Source of the DNA: JADMIH01 sp036399775
GTDB taxonomy: Bacteria > Chloroflexota > Chloroflexia > QHBQ01 > JADMIH01
Direction of reading: 5' to 3'
DNA: 64,000 nt
Assembly: GCA_036399775.1 (NCBI GenBank)
Contig: DASWMJ010000093.1
Location: forward strand, 1 to 64,000
Positions 26,072 to 34,530 of this stretch are shown one piece after another (position 1 is the stretch's first letter; each line of letters starts with the position of its first letter). The notes beneath the pieces are model-generated. The model was given only the letters and a program-made list of their open reading frames with translations, was not told the origin of the DNA and searched no databases. A program made the translations under genes and the position numbers.

Positions 26072-27754
26072 ATGAAGTCTGTACAACCTCCATCTCCCAG
26101 GGGTATCGGCCAACGCCCATCAACATTGGTCAGAGTGGTAACTACCCTGACACTGTTTCTCACTATTGCTGTAGCTGCGGGTGTTGCAAGCCCAACTTAC
26201 ATATTTGCTCAGCAGGCGACCCCAACGCCTACAACAGGGGCGCAGGCCCCGCGCCTGTTTGACCCGGCCCACATCAAGCTGCCGGATGGATACAAGATAG
26301 AAGTTGCGGTGGCAAACTTGAGCGTGCCGACCACAGCCGTCTTTGATGGTAACGACCTCCTGGTGGCGGAGTCGGGCTGGGCAAATACCGCATCCCCTCG
26401 CGTCATCCGCATCAAGCCCGATGGCACGATGAGCGTAGTAGCGAGCGAAGGGTTGGCCGGGCCTGTAACGGGCCTGCTGGTGAAGGACGGCCAGGTCTAT
26501 GTTTCCCACAAGGGAAGAGTTTCAATTGTTGAGGCGGAAGGCAAGCTACGTGACATCGTGGGCGGCCTGCCCTCATTCGGGGACCACCAGAACAACAATA
26601 TCGCGCTTGGCCCGGATGGCAAAATATACGTAGGGCAGGGCACCGTCACCAACTCAGGCGTGGTCGGTGAGGACAGCTACATATTCGGCTGGCTCTCTGA
26701 GTACCCCGGAGTGCATGAGACCCCATGCAAGGACGTCACGCTCGTTGGCGAGAACTTCGAGACCGATAACCCTCTGACAACGGAAGACGATAAGGTTACC
26801 ACGGGGGCATATAAGCCCTTTGGCACGCCGAGCCAGGCAGGTGAAGTCATCAAAGGGAACGTGAAGTGCGGCGGCTCGATAGCTCGCTTCAACCCGGACG
26901 GTTCAGATTTTGAGCTAGTAGCCTGGGGCCTGCGAAACCCCTTCGGCCTTGAGTTTGATAGTAGCGGCCAGCTTTGGTCCACATTTCACGGCGCTGACGT
27001 TCGCGGCAGCCGCAATATATTCAACGATCCCGACTACCTGGTGAAGGTCGAGGAAGGCGCATGGTACGGCTGGCCGGACTTCTACGACGGGGAGCCTGTC
27101 ACAGCAGCGAGGTTCAACGAGCCTACCAAGCCCCAGCCCAAGTTCCTCTGGAAGGCCCACCCCACGCTGGCAAAGGCGTTCCAGATATTCGATACGCACG
27201 AGGGCGTCAACGGCTTGACCTTCTCACCGGGCGGCGCTTTCGGGTTCGAGGGTGACGCCTTCATAGCGATGTTTGGTGCTTACGTGCCGGTGACTACAGG
27301 GGTCAACGTAGAACCTTCCGGCTATCGTGTTGTGCGGGTGGATACAGAGACGGGGGAGGTACACAACTTCGCATCCAACGAGCTGCCTGGGCCTGCGTAC
27401 GTCAACCAGCAAGGGGGGTTCGACCGCCCGTCGGACCTTGTGTTCGCGCCGGACGGCAGCCTGTACGTGGTGGACTGGGGCGCTTCCACTATTACCGACG
27501 AGGGGCTAAAGCTCACTCCGCTCACCGGCGCGGTGTGGCGCATCTACCCGGAGAGCCTTCAGCCAGTGCGGCCCAACGGGGCATTGATAGTTGAAGCGCC
27601 GCCGCAGATACCTGAAAGCCAGCGCAAGCCCGAAGTCAGGAACGTACCTGAAGCGTACGAGATGCTTGCGCCGCTGCTCGCTATAGGGGGAGGCGTGATC
27701 CTTGTGGCTGCGCTGGGTGTCTTTTTCCTCATGCGCCGCCGACGCGCAAGCTAG
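26072..27754 (+). CDS. Glucose/sorbosone dehydrogenase-like beta-propeller protein, membrane anchored
   Basis: A 560-residue exported protein. A signal peptide or anchor lies at residues 20-48 (VVTTLTLFLTIAVAAGVA), followed by a six-bladed propeller of the soluble quinoprotein dehydrogenase type: HQNNNIALGPDGKIYVGQG, GSIARFNPDGSDFELVAWGL, RNPFGLEFDSSGQLW and RPSDLVFAPDGSLYVVDWG are the characteristic blade motifs. A C-terminal membrane helix ends in RRRR, so the body would sit outside the cell. PQQ-dependent sugar oxidation is the family role; cofactor and substrate are not proven. The start is set by CAGGAG before ATG 26072 and by the promoter position. Control by the adjacent SufR-like regulator is probable. 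Confidence 0.85.
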   Translation: MKSVQPPSPRGIGQRPSTLVRVVTTLTLFLTIAVAAGVASPTYIFAQQATPTPTTGAQAPRLFDPAHIKLPDGYKIEVAVANLSVPTTAVFDGNDLLVAESGWANTASPRVIRIKPDGTMSVVASEGLAGPVTGLLVKDGQVYVSHKGRVSIVEAEGKLRDIVGGLPSFGDHQNNNIALGPDGKIYVGQGTVTNSGVVGEDSYIFGWLSEYPGVHETPCKDVTLVGENFETDNPLTTEDDKVTTGAYKPFGTPSQAGEVIKGNVKCGGSIARFNPDGSDFELVAWGLRNPFGLEFDSSGQLWSTFHGADVRGSRNIFNDPDYLVKVEEGAWYGWPDFYDGEPVTAARFNEPTKPQPKFLWKAHPTLAKAFQIFDTHEGVNGLTFSPGGAFGFEGDAFIAMFGAYVPVTTGVNVEPSGYRVVRVDTETGEVHNFASNELPGPAYVNQQGGFDRPSDLVFAPDGSLYVVDWGASTITDEGLKLTPLTGAVWRIYPESLQPVRPNGALIVEAPPQIPESQRKPEVRNVPEAYEMLAPLLAIGGGVILVAALGVFFLMRRRRAS

Positions 27755-27761
27755 AATAATA

Positions 27762-28088
27762 CTAACTGTTGAGCATGCTCGCCCGGACAAAATCTTTGAC
27801 ACCCTCTCCGCCACGCAATCTCAGCCAGATCGGGCCTTGCTCCGGGGTAAAAGCGATCTCAAACATGAAGAACTGACAGCACTTACGCTCAAAATGAACA
27901 AAGTCCAGCAGCTTCGCGCTCCACTCCTCATCACCTGGGAAGCGGAACTCGTAGCCGTCGCCTAATTCACGCACTTCTTCTATCCGGCTGAAAAGCTCTG
28001 CCGATAGCCTATCTTGCCTCTCTCGTAGCTCAGGTTCCGCGAGGTTGCAGGCTATCGGCGTGAGGCTCTCTTCTGATGTGGTGCTCAT
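27762..28088 (-). CDS. Small protein with a conserved ERKCCQF motif
   Basis: A 108-residue cytoplasmic protein. It starts with a conserved ACNL-type segment (IACNLAEPELRERQDRLSAE), has a strand pattern around ELGDGYEFRFPGD, and then LLDFVHFERKCCQFF followed by a beta segment ending in IWLRLRGG. This order is familiar from small proteins often next to metal-responsive genes, but I cannot give a named function. The paired Cys suggests metal or thiol chemistry (inference). It converges on the dehydrogenase-like gene with a gap of seven bases. Confidence 0.7.
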   Translation of the reverse strand: MSTTSEESLTPIACNLAEPELRERQDRLSAELFSRIEEVRELGDGYEFRFPGDEEWSAKLLDFVHFERKCCQFFMFEIAFTPEQGPIWLRLRGGEGVKDFVRASMLNS

Positions 28089-28189
28089 ATTCTTTCCTCA
28101 ATCATACTGATGACTTCCTGTTCAGTTTACAAACAAACAGGGCCGTTGCAAAGTCATATGAAAGGGAAAGCCACCTCTGTGCCTGTGTC

Positions 28190-28466
28190 ATTCTGAGTAC
28201 AGCACTAACAAAGTTATGTCCAGGAATAAAATGTGCAAGGTAGGGGCGACCCGCATGCTCGCCCTGCCAGGGTCACGCGTAAAGTTGGTTCGCCATCCCC
28301 ACCAGGGCGACCCACCGGGTCGCCCCTACGCAGACATTTCCTTGTCAGTGCTGTACTGAGCGCAGCGAAGAATCTCGATCCTCGCGTAGATGCTTATTGT
28401 AAGGTTCTCAAGGCAAGAGGATGTGCGAGGGACGAGATTCTTCGCTGCGCTCAGAATGACAAGGGG
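28190..28466. repeat. Nested repeat cluster with a REP-like element
   Basis: Fills most of the gene-free space 28089-28581. A 90-base REP-like element (28240-28329; GTAGGGGCG start, CGCCCCTAC end) lies between inverted arms CTGAGTACAGCACTAACAAAG-like (28194-28213) and CTTGTCAGTGCTGTACTGAG (28342-28361). Beyond it is an inverted pair of GCGCAGCGAAGAATCTCG (28363-28380) and CGAGATTCTTCGCTGCGC (28434-28451). The layout reads as one repeat inserted into another. Confidence 0.75.
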
Positions 28467-28518
28467 GAGGGGGTTCGCTTACGTTTGGATTGGTACCTAC
28501 TTTACAGATGCCCTGTAC

Positions 28519-28559
28519 AAATAAGGTAGAGGCGGCATCGCGCCGCCTCTACCTTATTT
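28519..28559. terminator. Terminator after hppA
   Basis: An 18-bp perfect stem (28519-28536 with 28542-28559) with a five-base loop. Read on the minus strand it ends with the run ...CTTATTT, just after the hppA stop at 28582. Confidence 0.8.
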
Positions 28560-28581
28560 ACTTACCTGTCTGAGTAAGCGG

Positions 28582-30858
28582 CTACCTCTGGATAAAGAGG
28601 GGCGCGAGCACGAGCGTGATGGTCGCCAGGAGCTTGATGAGCACGTGGAGGGATGGACCGGCGGTGTCCTTGAAAGGGTCGCCTACGGTGTCGCCTACTA
28701 CCGAGGCCTTGTGGGCCTCGGTGCCTTTGCCCAGCACCTCGCCGTTGTCGCCCTTCAGGCCACCCGACTCGATGAACTTCTTGGCGTTGTCCCACGCGCC
28801 GCCGCCGTTATTGAGCACGTTAGCCATGAGCACGCCCACGATGGTACCTACCATCAGCAGGCCGCCCGCAGCTTCCCAGCCGAGCACCACACCCACGAGG
28901 ACGGGGGTTGCCACCGCCAGGAGGCCAGGCGCGATCATCTCGCGGAGGGCGGCGCGGGCCGATATGTCAACGGCGCGTGCGTAGTCGGGTCGCGACGTGC
29001 CCTGCATGATGCCGGGGTCGGCGCGGAACTGGCGGCGCACTTCCTCGATCATCTGCCCGGCTGCGCGGCCTACGGCGCGTATAGCCAGCGACGAGAAGAG
29101 GAAGACAAGCATAGCGCCGATGAACGCGCCTATGAACACGTCAATCTGCGCCAGGTTGATAGGCACCTGGCCCTCTACCAACGGCAAGCTTGGGTCTATC
29201 TGGCGTACCTTGTCCAAGTAAGCCGAGAATAGCAGGAAGGCCGCGAGAGCAGCCGACCCGACCGCGTAGCCCTTTGTGAGCGCCTTTGTGGTGTTACCCA
29301 CGGCGTCCAGGCCGTCGGTGATGTTGCGGACCGATATGTCCTGGTGCGACATCTCCGTGATACCGCCTGCGTTGTCGGTGATGGGGCCGAAGGTGTCCAT
29401 CGCCAGGATGTAGGCGCACGACATGAGCATACCCATCGTCGCTACCGCCGTGCCGAAGATGCCGGACGCCACGGTGGTATCAACGGCGAATTGCCCCACG
29501 TTGGGGATCGTGATATTCGTCAACCCGTCAGCTACGGGGTTGCCCAGGGTGCCGAGGAAGAACGATCCGCCCAGCGCAATGGCGATTGTAATGGTGGGCA
29601 GGAAGGTAGTCTCAAAGCCGACCGCGATGCCCGATATGATGGTAGTCGCCGGGCCGGTGCGGGCCGCGTTCGCGATCTCTTGCACGGGCCGCCAGGAACC
29701 TGCGGTGTAATACTGGGTGATGTATACGAAGGCTATTGAGGTGGCGATACCTATGAGGCCCGCCAGCCCAAACCAGAAGCCTGACGGTAGACCATTCTCG
29801 GCAGGCTCAGGGAGCATAACCCAGCTAACCGCCATCATAGCGACTGCTGAGATAATAGCCATGATATAGTAACCGTTGTTCAGAGCGGCCAGGGCTGCTT
29901 TGTCCGTGACGTCTCCACCCGGCTTACCGCTGACACGGGCCGCGAATATGCCGACCATAGACGCAATCAGGCCGAAGGCGCGGACCACCAGCGGGAAGAG
30001 TATCCAGGCCAGGTTCTCGCGGCCCGTTATCTCGAAGAGGAGCACGCCCAGGATCATCGCGCCGATGTTTTCGGCTGCCGTCGACTCGAAGAGGTCGGCA
30101 CCGCGTCCCGCGCAGTCGCCCACGTTGTCACCCACGAGGTCAGCGATCACGGCGGGGTTGCGAGGGTCGTCTTCGGGGATGCCTGCTTCGACCTTACCCA
30201 CAAGGTCCGCGCCCACGTCGGCTGCCTTTGTGTAGATACCGCCGCCAAGCTGTGCGAACAGGGCAACGAATGAGGCCCCGAAGCCAAAGCCCACGATGAG
30301 GAATGGGGCCTGGGCCGCGCCTTCGTCGCCGCCGCCAGCTATAGCCGAATAGGCGAAGTAGATGAGGAATACGCCCAATAGCGACAGCGCGACTACCAGG
30401 AACCCTGATACCGCGCCGCCACGTAGCGCGACCGTCAACGCCTCGCCAAGTGAGCGACGGGCGGCTGACGCGGTTCGCAGGTTGGAGCGCACCGCAACGT
30501 ACATGCCGATGAAGCCCGAAACTGCCGAAGCCGCAGCCCCCAGTAAGAAAGCTGCCGAAGTCATTATCCCTAGCGTTGTTGCGTCAACGTTAGTGCCCTG
30601 TGTGCTGCCTGGGATAATAGCCAGCAACACGCCCACCAGCACCGCCGTCACTACCGCGAGCAAGGCGATGGTTGTATATTGACGCCTCAAGAAGGCCATA
30701 GCCCCCTCGAAGATGGTGCCCGCGATCTCCTGCATCTCAGGAGTGCCCTGGTCCCTGCCCAGGACATCCCGCGCCAGGAAGATAGCGAACCCAATCGCTA
30801 TCAGGCCTGCAACGGGCACGAATATGGTTAGCGCCGAGACAAGTGAATCGTGATCCAT
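28582..30858 (-). CDS. hppA: Membrane-bound proton-translocating pyrophosphatase
   Basis: A 758-residue protein with about 16 membrane helices that couples pyrophosphate hydrolysis to H+ pumping across the cytoplasmic membrane. The substrate site DVGADLVGKVE followed by DNVGDCAGRGADLFES, and the C-terminal GDTVGDPFKDTAGPS, are complete. In the family, Lys at the GNTTK position marks the K+-independent type and Ala the K+-dependent type; here GNTTKALTKGYA has Lys (about residue 525). The ATG at 30858 follows GGGAGGAGAG; a reading frame extending 46 residues upstream has no site and no hydrophobic start. Transcription likely begins near 30999, leaving a leader of about 140 bases. Confidence 0.95.
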   Translation of the reverse strand: MDHDSLVSALTIFVPVAGLIAIGFAIFLARDVLGRDQGTPEMQEIAGTIFEGAMAFLRRQYTTIALLAVVTAVLVGVLLAIIPGSTQGTNVDATTLGIMTSAAFLLGAAASAVSGFIGMYVAVRSNLRTASAARRSLGEALTVALRGGAVSGFLVVALSLLGVFLIYFAYSAIAGGGDEGAAQAPFLIVGFGFGASFVALFAQLGGGIYTKAADVGADLVGKVEAGIPEDDPRNPAVIADLVGDNVGDCAGRGADLFESTAAENIGAMILGVLLFEITGRENLAWILFPLVVRAFGLIASMVGIFAARVSGKPGGDVTDKAALAALNNGYYIMAIISAVAMMAVSWVMLPEPAENGLPSGFWFGLAGLIGIATSIAFVYITQYYTAGSWRPVQEIANAARTGPATTIISGIAVGFETTFLPTITIAIALGGSFFLGTLGNPVADGLTNITIPNVGQFAVDTTVASGIFGTAVATMGMLMSCAYILAMDTFGPITDNAGGITEMSHQDISVRNITDGLDAVGNTTKALTKGYAVGSAALAAFLLFSAYLDKVRQIDPSLPLVEGQVPINLAQIDVFIGAFIGAMLVFLFSSLAIRAVGRAAGQMIEEVRRQFRADPGIMQGTSRPDYARAVDISARAALREMIAPGLLAVATPVLVGVVLGWEAAGGLLMVGTIVGVLMANVLNNGGGAWDNAKKFIESGGLKGDNGEVLGKGTEAHKASVVGDTVGDPFKDTAGPSLHVLIKLLATITLVLAPLFIQR

Positions 30859-31005
30859 TAACTCTCCTCCCTCTTCTTCTCGTAGTGGTTCGCAAGCGCG
30901 GCCCCGTTGCCGCACCTGTTTGCTGGGTAGTCGCGCCGCACCCTGGGGCCATGCGGTCGCATCGGAATGCCCGGCACGCAGGACGTAACCGGGCAAGACG
31001 TGTGC

Positions 31006-31034
31006 ATTTTAGCACATTCAACGGCCCATATCAA
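31006..31034 (-). promoter_or_regulatory. Promoter of hppA
   Basis: On the minus strand, -35 TTGATA (31034-31029) and -10 TAAAAT (31011-31006) with 17 bases between, and a TG one base before the -10 giving an extended form. Placed about 140 bases upstream of the hppA ATG. Confidence 0.65.
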
Positions 31035-31053
31035 TCAAGAACCGGGCCATTGT

Positions 31054-31190
31054 GGATTACTGCGTAAAACGTGAAACGTAATTATTGAACCACAAAGACG
31101 CAAAGAGCACAAAGTTCTCAAAGGCTATTGGGATTAAACCGCAGAGGCGCAGAGACGCCGAGGTTATTAAGTAATTACGTTTTACGCCTC
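31054..31190. repeat. Composite repeat element, copy 2
   Basis: Left array GATTACTGCGTAAAACGTGA, then AACCACAAAGACGCAAAGAG, then AACCGCAGAGGCGCAGAG, and a right inverted array GTAATTACGTTTTACGCCTC. The right end reaches the last bases of secF (minus strand), which stops at 31189. Confidence 0.8.
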
Positions 31191-32433
31191 ATCTCGCTGT
31201 CGCCCTCGTGCCTGGGGTGGGAGTTTCGCTGCCGCCTCGGCCCAGGAACCTGCCCCACTCGCGCTTTTCCCAGATGACCAGGAGCATAGAGGCGTTGAAG
31301 ATGGACGAGTAGGTGCCGGAGACTATGCCTATGAGCAGGGCCAGCACGAAGTTATGTATGCTCCCGCCGCCGAATAGGTAGAGCGCGAAGAGCGTCAGGA
31401 TAACAGTGATGGAGGTGTTGATGGAGCGCGCCAGCGTCTGTACCAGCGAATAGTTTACTACATCCTCGAACCGCTCGAAGCGGCGCTTGAGTATGTTCTC
31501 GCGCACGCGGTCGAACACCACGATGGTATCGTGTACGGAGAAACCTATCACGGTGAGCATGGCAGTCACGAAGAGCGCGTCTATCTCAGCGCCGAAGATC
31601 AGGCCCAATATGGCGAATATGCCGACCACCACCAATACGTCGTGCAACAGCGCGAAGATGGCGCACACTCCGAAGCGGAAGGCGTTGGGCACCTTGCGGA
31701 AGACCAGCGTCAGGTAGACCAGGATAGCGAGGGCGGCTATGCCGATGGCCGCGAAAGCCCTGCCCACAAGCTCGCTACCCACCGTAGGTCCTATGGACGT
31801 ATCGTCAATTACCGATCTCGGTTCCAAGCGCCATACAGTGACGACCTCGGTGGGGCGCGCCACGGGAGTTGTCGTTCCTGTGGTGCCTGCCGTGTCGGTA
31901 GTCGTGCCTGTTGCCGTTACGGTGCCGGTGCTCGTGATGGCTGCCGTGCCGGTTACGCTGGTGGTCGCGGTCACGGTTGCCGATTGCGTAACAGTAGCGG
32001 TGCCGGTTATAGTCGAAGCGCCTGTTGGGGTGGCCTCCGGGGCCAACTCTCTCGTCTCAGTTACCTGGCTGCCAGCAACCAGCTTTTCCTCGACGAGCGC
32101 CTGTGCTATCCTGGACCGCTCTAGCTCGCGCTCATCATCCGGCAGGTTGGCTACACGCGGGATGTCCATCGTGATGGTGTTCGTAACGATATTCTCACCC
32201 GATATGCTACCGCTTTTCACCAGGGAGTCCTCGTAGCCCACAGTGGCGAGCACCCGCTTGAACTCCTCGGTATTGTAAGCCTGCCGGCTGGCCGGGACGA
32301 CGGTCAGGCGCGTGCCTCCCGTGAAGTCAATGCCCAGCTTGAGGCCGCCCAATAATATCGCGATAACCCCAGGTAGGATGATGAGCAGCGATACGAGTAA
32401 GAATAAGAAACGCTTGCTGACGAGATCAATCAT
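31189..32433 (-). CDS. secF: SecF, protein-export membrane subunit
   Basis: A 414-residue protein with six membrane helices. The first helix is followed by the conserved GIDFTGGTR, and the later helices carry FSVHDTIVVFDRVREN, the SecF signature next to the proton path. SecF works with SecD to complete protein export using the proton gradient. It is longer than usual (about 300 residues) because the outer P1 domain has a Thr/Ser/Ala-rich insertion of about 55 residues (near 138-195, TGTATVTQSATVTATTSVTG and on). SecD has a similar insertion. It lies downstream of secD on the same strand, 114 bases away. Confidence 0.92.
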   Translation of the reverse strand: MIDLVSKRFLFLLVSLLIILPGVIAILLGGLKLGIDFTGGTRLTVVPASRQAYNTEEFKRVLATVGYEDSLVKSGSISGENIVTNTITMDIPRVANLPDDERELERSRIAQALVEEKLVAGSQVTETRELAPEATPTGASTITGTATVTQSATVTATTSVTGTAAITSTGTVTATGTTTDTAGTTGTTTPVARPTEVVTVWRLEPRSVIDDTSIGPTVGSELVGRAFAAIGIAALAILVYLTLVFRKVPNAFRFGVCAIFALLHDVLVVVGIFAILGLIFGAEIDALFVTAMLTVIGFSVHDTIVVFDRVRENILKRRFERFEDVVNYSLVQTLARSINTSITVILTLFALYLFGGGSIHNFVLALLIGIVSGTYSSIFNASMLLVIWEKREWGRFLGRGGSETPTPGTRATAR

Positions 32434-32449
32434 TGCTTCCTCAAATTAG

Positions 32450-32546
32450 TGGTCAGTGGTCAGTGACCAGTGGTCAGTTTCTAGCAGGCCAGTGACCGGT
32501 AGCCAGCAATCATAACTGATCACTGACCACTGACCACTGACCACTC
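32450..32546. repeat. Inverted pair of GGTCAGT arrays between secD and secF
   Basis: AGTGGTCAGTGGTCAGTGAC units at 32450-32478 are mirrored by CACTGACCACTGACCACTG at 32519-32545. The arms could fold into a long hairpin in the secD-secF messenger. The unit recurs at 49178-49215. Confidence 0.8.
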
Positions 32547-32547
32547 G

Positions 32548-34074
32548 TTATCCTTCGATGGCGGGAGTCGTCGTTGCGGTGGTGGGGCGGGCGGTTTCCA
32601 GGTTGAAGGCCCACCTGTTCCTGCCCATCGGGGTGTTGACGATGGCGCGCAGGAACGTGCGCGTGACGGTGATGGCGCTGAAGAGCGACACCAGCACGCC
32701 GATTGCCAGTGTGAGCGCGAAGCCCTGGATGACGGACGCTCCGCCGAAGGTCAGGCCGAACCAGAATAGGATGGCGCAGGTTATCAGGGTCGAGACGTTG
32801 GAGTCGCGGATGGAGGGCCAGGCGTGATCGAAGCCCGCCTCCACCGCCGCGCCTAGCGTCTTGCCTGAGCGTAACTCTTCTTTGAGGCGTGCGAATATAA
32901 GGACGTTGGCGTCAACCGCCATACCTATAGATAGGATGAAGCCCGCGATACCGGCCAGCGTGAGCGTGACGGGAACGAGCTTGAACACGGCGAAGGTGAT
33001 AAGCGAGTAAATGATGAGGGCGACGCTGGCGAGCGTGCCGGGCAGGCGATAATAGACGATCATGAAGAGGGCGACCAGGCCGAGGCCGATGATGCCCGCT
33101 ACGATGCTCCTGTCAATGGCTTCCTGGCCCAGCGTGGCCGAAATCTTGCGCGACTCAAGCAGCCTCAGGCTGACGGGGAGCGCGCCGTACTTTAGCTGGG
33201 TAGCCAGCTTGCGGGCCTCGGCCAGCGTCATGCCGTTTATCACGCCGCTGCCGCCCGTGATCGCGCCTTGGATGACTGGAGAGCTAATGACTTCCTTATC
33301 GAGCACGATGGGCATGTACTTGTTGACGTTGGCTGAGGTGAAGTCGGCCAGCTTGTTCGCGGCATCGCCTTTGAGCGTGAATGAGACCTGGGGGCGATTG
33401 GCCTCATCATAGGTGACGGCTACTTTGCTCCCGTCTATATCTTCACCTGTGATGATGGTGTCGTAGGTGTTGAGTGGGGGCGTAGGCGTAGCCACAGGAG
33501 TGACGGCTGCCGTGTTTGTGGTCGCGGCGGTGGCTGTGATTGTAGCGCCCGGCGTGATGGTCCCGGTCGAGGTAACGGTCTGAGTGGAAATGGCAGTTGC
33601 GGCGGTGGTGGGTGTAGGCTGGGCGCGCAATTGCTCCGGGCGCGGGCAGCCCTCGGTCGTGCATACTTTAGTGCCTTCAAGGAGGGGGGTGTCGCCGCTA
33701 CTTATATATTCGAGGAAGGCAGTCTCTTTGATTATGTTGGTGGCGTCTTCGATGTTCTCGATGCCGGGAAGTTCCACCAGGATGCGGTTTCCACCGGCGG
33801 TTTGCACGACAGGCTCGGCGGCCCCCGTGCCGTTAGCGCGGCCCTCGATGATGGCGCGCGCCGCCTCAAGCTGGTCGGCGGCTATGCTGGTCTGGTCGCC
33901 GCGTGGCTCGGCCTGCAAGACCAATTGCAGGCCACCCTGGAGGTCGAGGCCCAGACGCGTCCTGGTGTCGCGCTTGAAATCGCCTACGCCAACGGAGTTG
34001 GACATGTCAACGTAGCCTGCCAGGATGGTAATCAAGAGGATACCGGCCAGCCAGGCAAATAGATTTTGTCGCAA
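32548..34074 (-). CDS. secD: SecD, protein-export membrane subunit
   Basis: A 508-residue protein. The first helix leads to LGLDLQGGLQLVL, the D1 motif of SecD, and the C-terminal helices hold GIAGFILSIGMAVDANVLIF with the conserved Asp and Arg. The periplasm-facing P1 domain carries a Thr/Ala-rich insertion near residues 160-210 (TAISTQTVTSTGTITPGAT and on), parallel to that of SecF. TTG at 34074 is chosen as start because GGAGGAG lies seven bases upstream and the first membrane helix begins right after; a longer frame adds 53 unlikely residues. The following array between secD and secF may separate their expression. Confidence 0.92.
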   Translation of the reverse strand: MRQNLFAWLAGILLITILAGYVDMSNSVGVGDFKRDTRTRLGLDLQGGLQLVLQAEPRGDQTSIAADQLEAARAIIEGRANGTGAAEPVVQTAGGNRILVELPGIENIEDATNIIKETAFLEYISSGDTPLLEGTKVCTTEGCPRPEQLRAQPTPTTAATAISTQTVTSTGTITPGATITATAATTNTAAVTPVATPTPPLNTYDTIITGEDIDGSKVAVTYDEANRPQVSFTLKGDAANKLADFTSANVNKYMPIVLDKEVISSPVIQGAITGGSGVINGMTLAEARKLATQLKYGALPVSLRLLESRKISATLGQEAIDRSIVAGIIGLGLVALFMIVYYRLPGTLASVALIIYSLITFAVFKLVPVTLTLAGIAGFILSIGMAVDANVLIFARLKEELRSGKTLGAAVEAGFDHAWPSIRDSNVSTLITCAILFWFGLTFGGASVIQGFALTLAIGVLVSLFSAITVTRTFLRAIVNTPMGRNRWAFNLETARPTTATTTPAIEG

Positions 34075-34285
34075 GAACGTGCTCCTCCAGGGAATGGGAT
34101 TATGGGACCTGAGACCGCCCGCCTGTGAGTGATTTATATCCAGCGTGCCCGGATTCGGGGCGGAAAATATGCGGTTTTGCGGAGGCCATGCGCATGCAAT
34201 TTTTGCGCACACGCCAGGCGCACCGACCAACAATTATAAAGCAGCCTCCGGCTTGCTGTCAAATAAGGAATCCCTTAGGGTAGGA

Positions 34286-34434
34286 CTGTGTCAAAGTCAC
34301 GCCTTTTGCTTGTGCAGCCCAAACTATAAGAAGTTTTATTTTGTTTCTGTGAGAAAAATGGCGGCTTCGCCGCCATTTTTCTCACAGAAACAACTTTTTC
34401 TAGGGGTAAGCCGCATCTAGCGACTTTGACACAG
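34286..34434. mobile_element. MITE-like element with 13-bp terminal inverted repeats
   Basis: CTGTGTCAAAGTC at 34286-34298 and GACTTTGACACAG at 34422-34434 are perfect inverted repeats, and two or three more matching bases extend them outward (GG.CTGTG). The 149 bases between include a long hairpin and no reading frame. Ends with GGGCTGTGTCAAAG are typical of several insertion-sequence families, so a non-autonomous element is likely. I could not see a clean target duplication. It sits in the 34075-34530 gap, which otherwise holds only a REP half copy at 34443-34469. Confidence 0.6.
34343..34391. other. Perfect 23-bp hairpin inside the MITE-like element
   Basis: Arms 34343-34365 and 34369-34391 around a TTC loop. 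The middle AAAAATGGCGGC/GCCGCCATTTTT is the same as in the terminator at 3893-3947, so it may itself stop transcription. Confidence 0.8.
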
Positions 34435-34514
34435 CCCCTGCTGAGGCGGACACACAGGTCCGCCCCTACGGGAAATGTCCTTTCATAGGATGCTTTGGCG
34501 GGCGGTCTGAAAAC

Positions 34515-34523
34515 TGCTATTAT
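34515..34523 (+). promoter_or_regulatory. Extended -10 directly before the CorC-type gene
   Basis: TGCTATTAT, with seven bases to ATG 34531 and no ribosome site, matching the leaderless layout at 21564-21580. Confidence 0.5.
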
Positions 34524-34530
34524 ATCTGTT

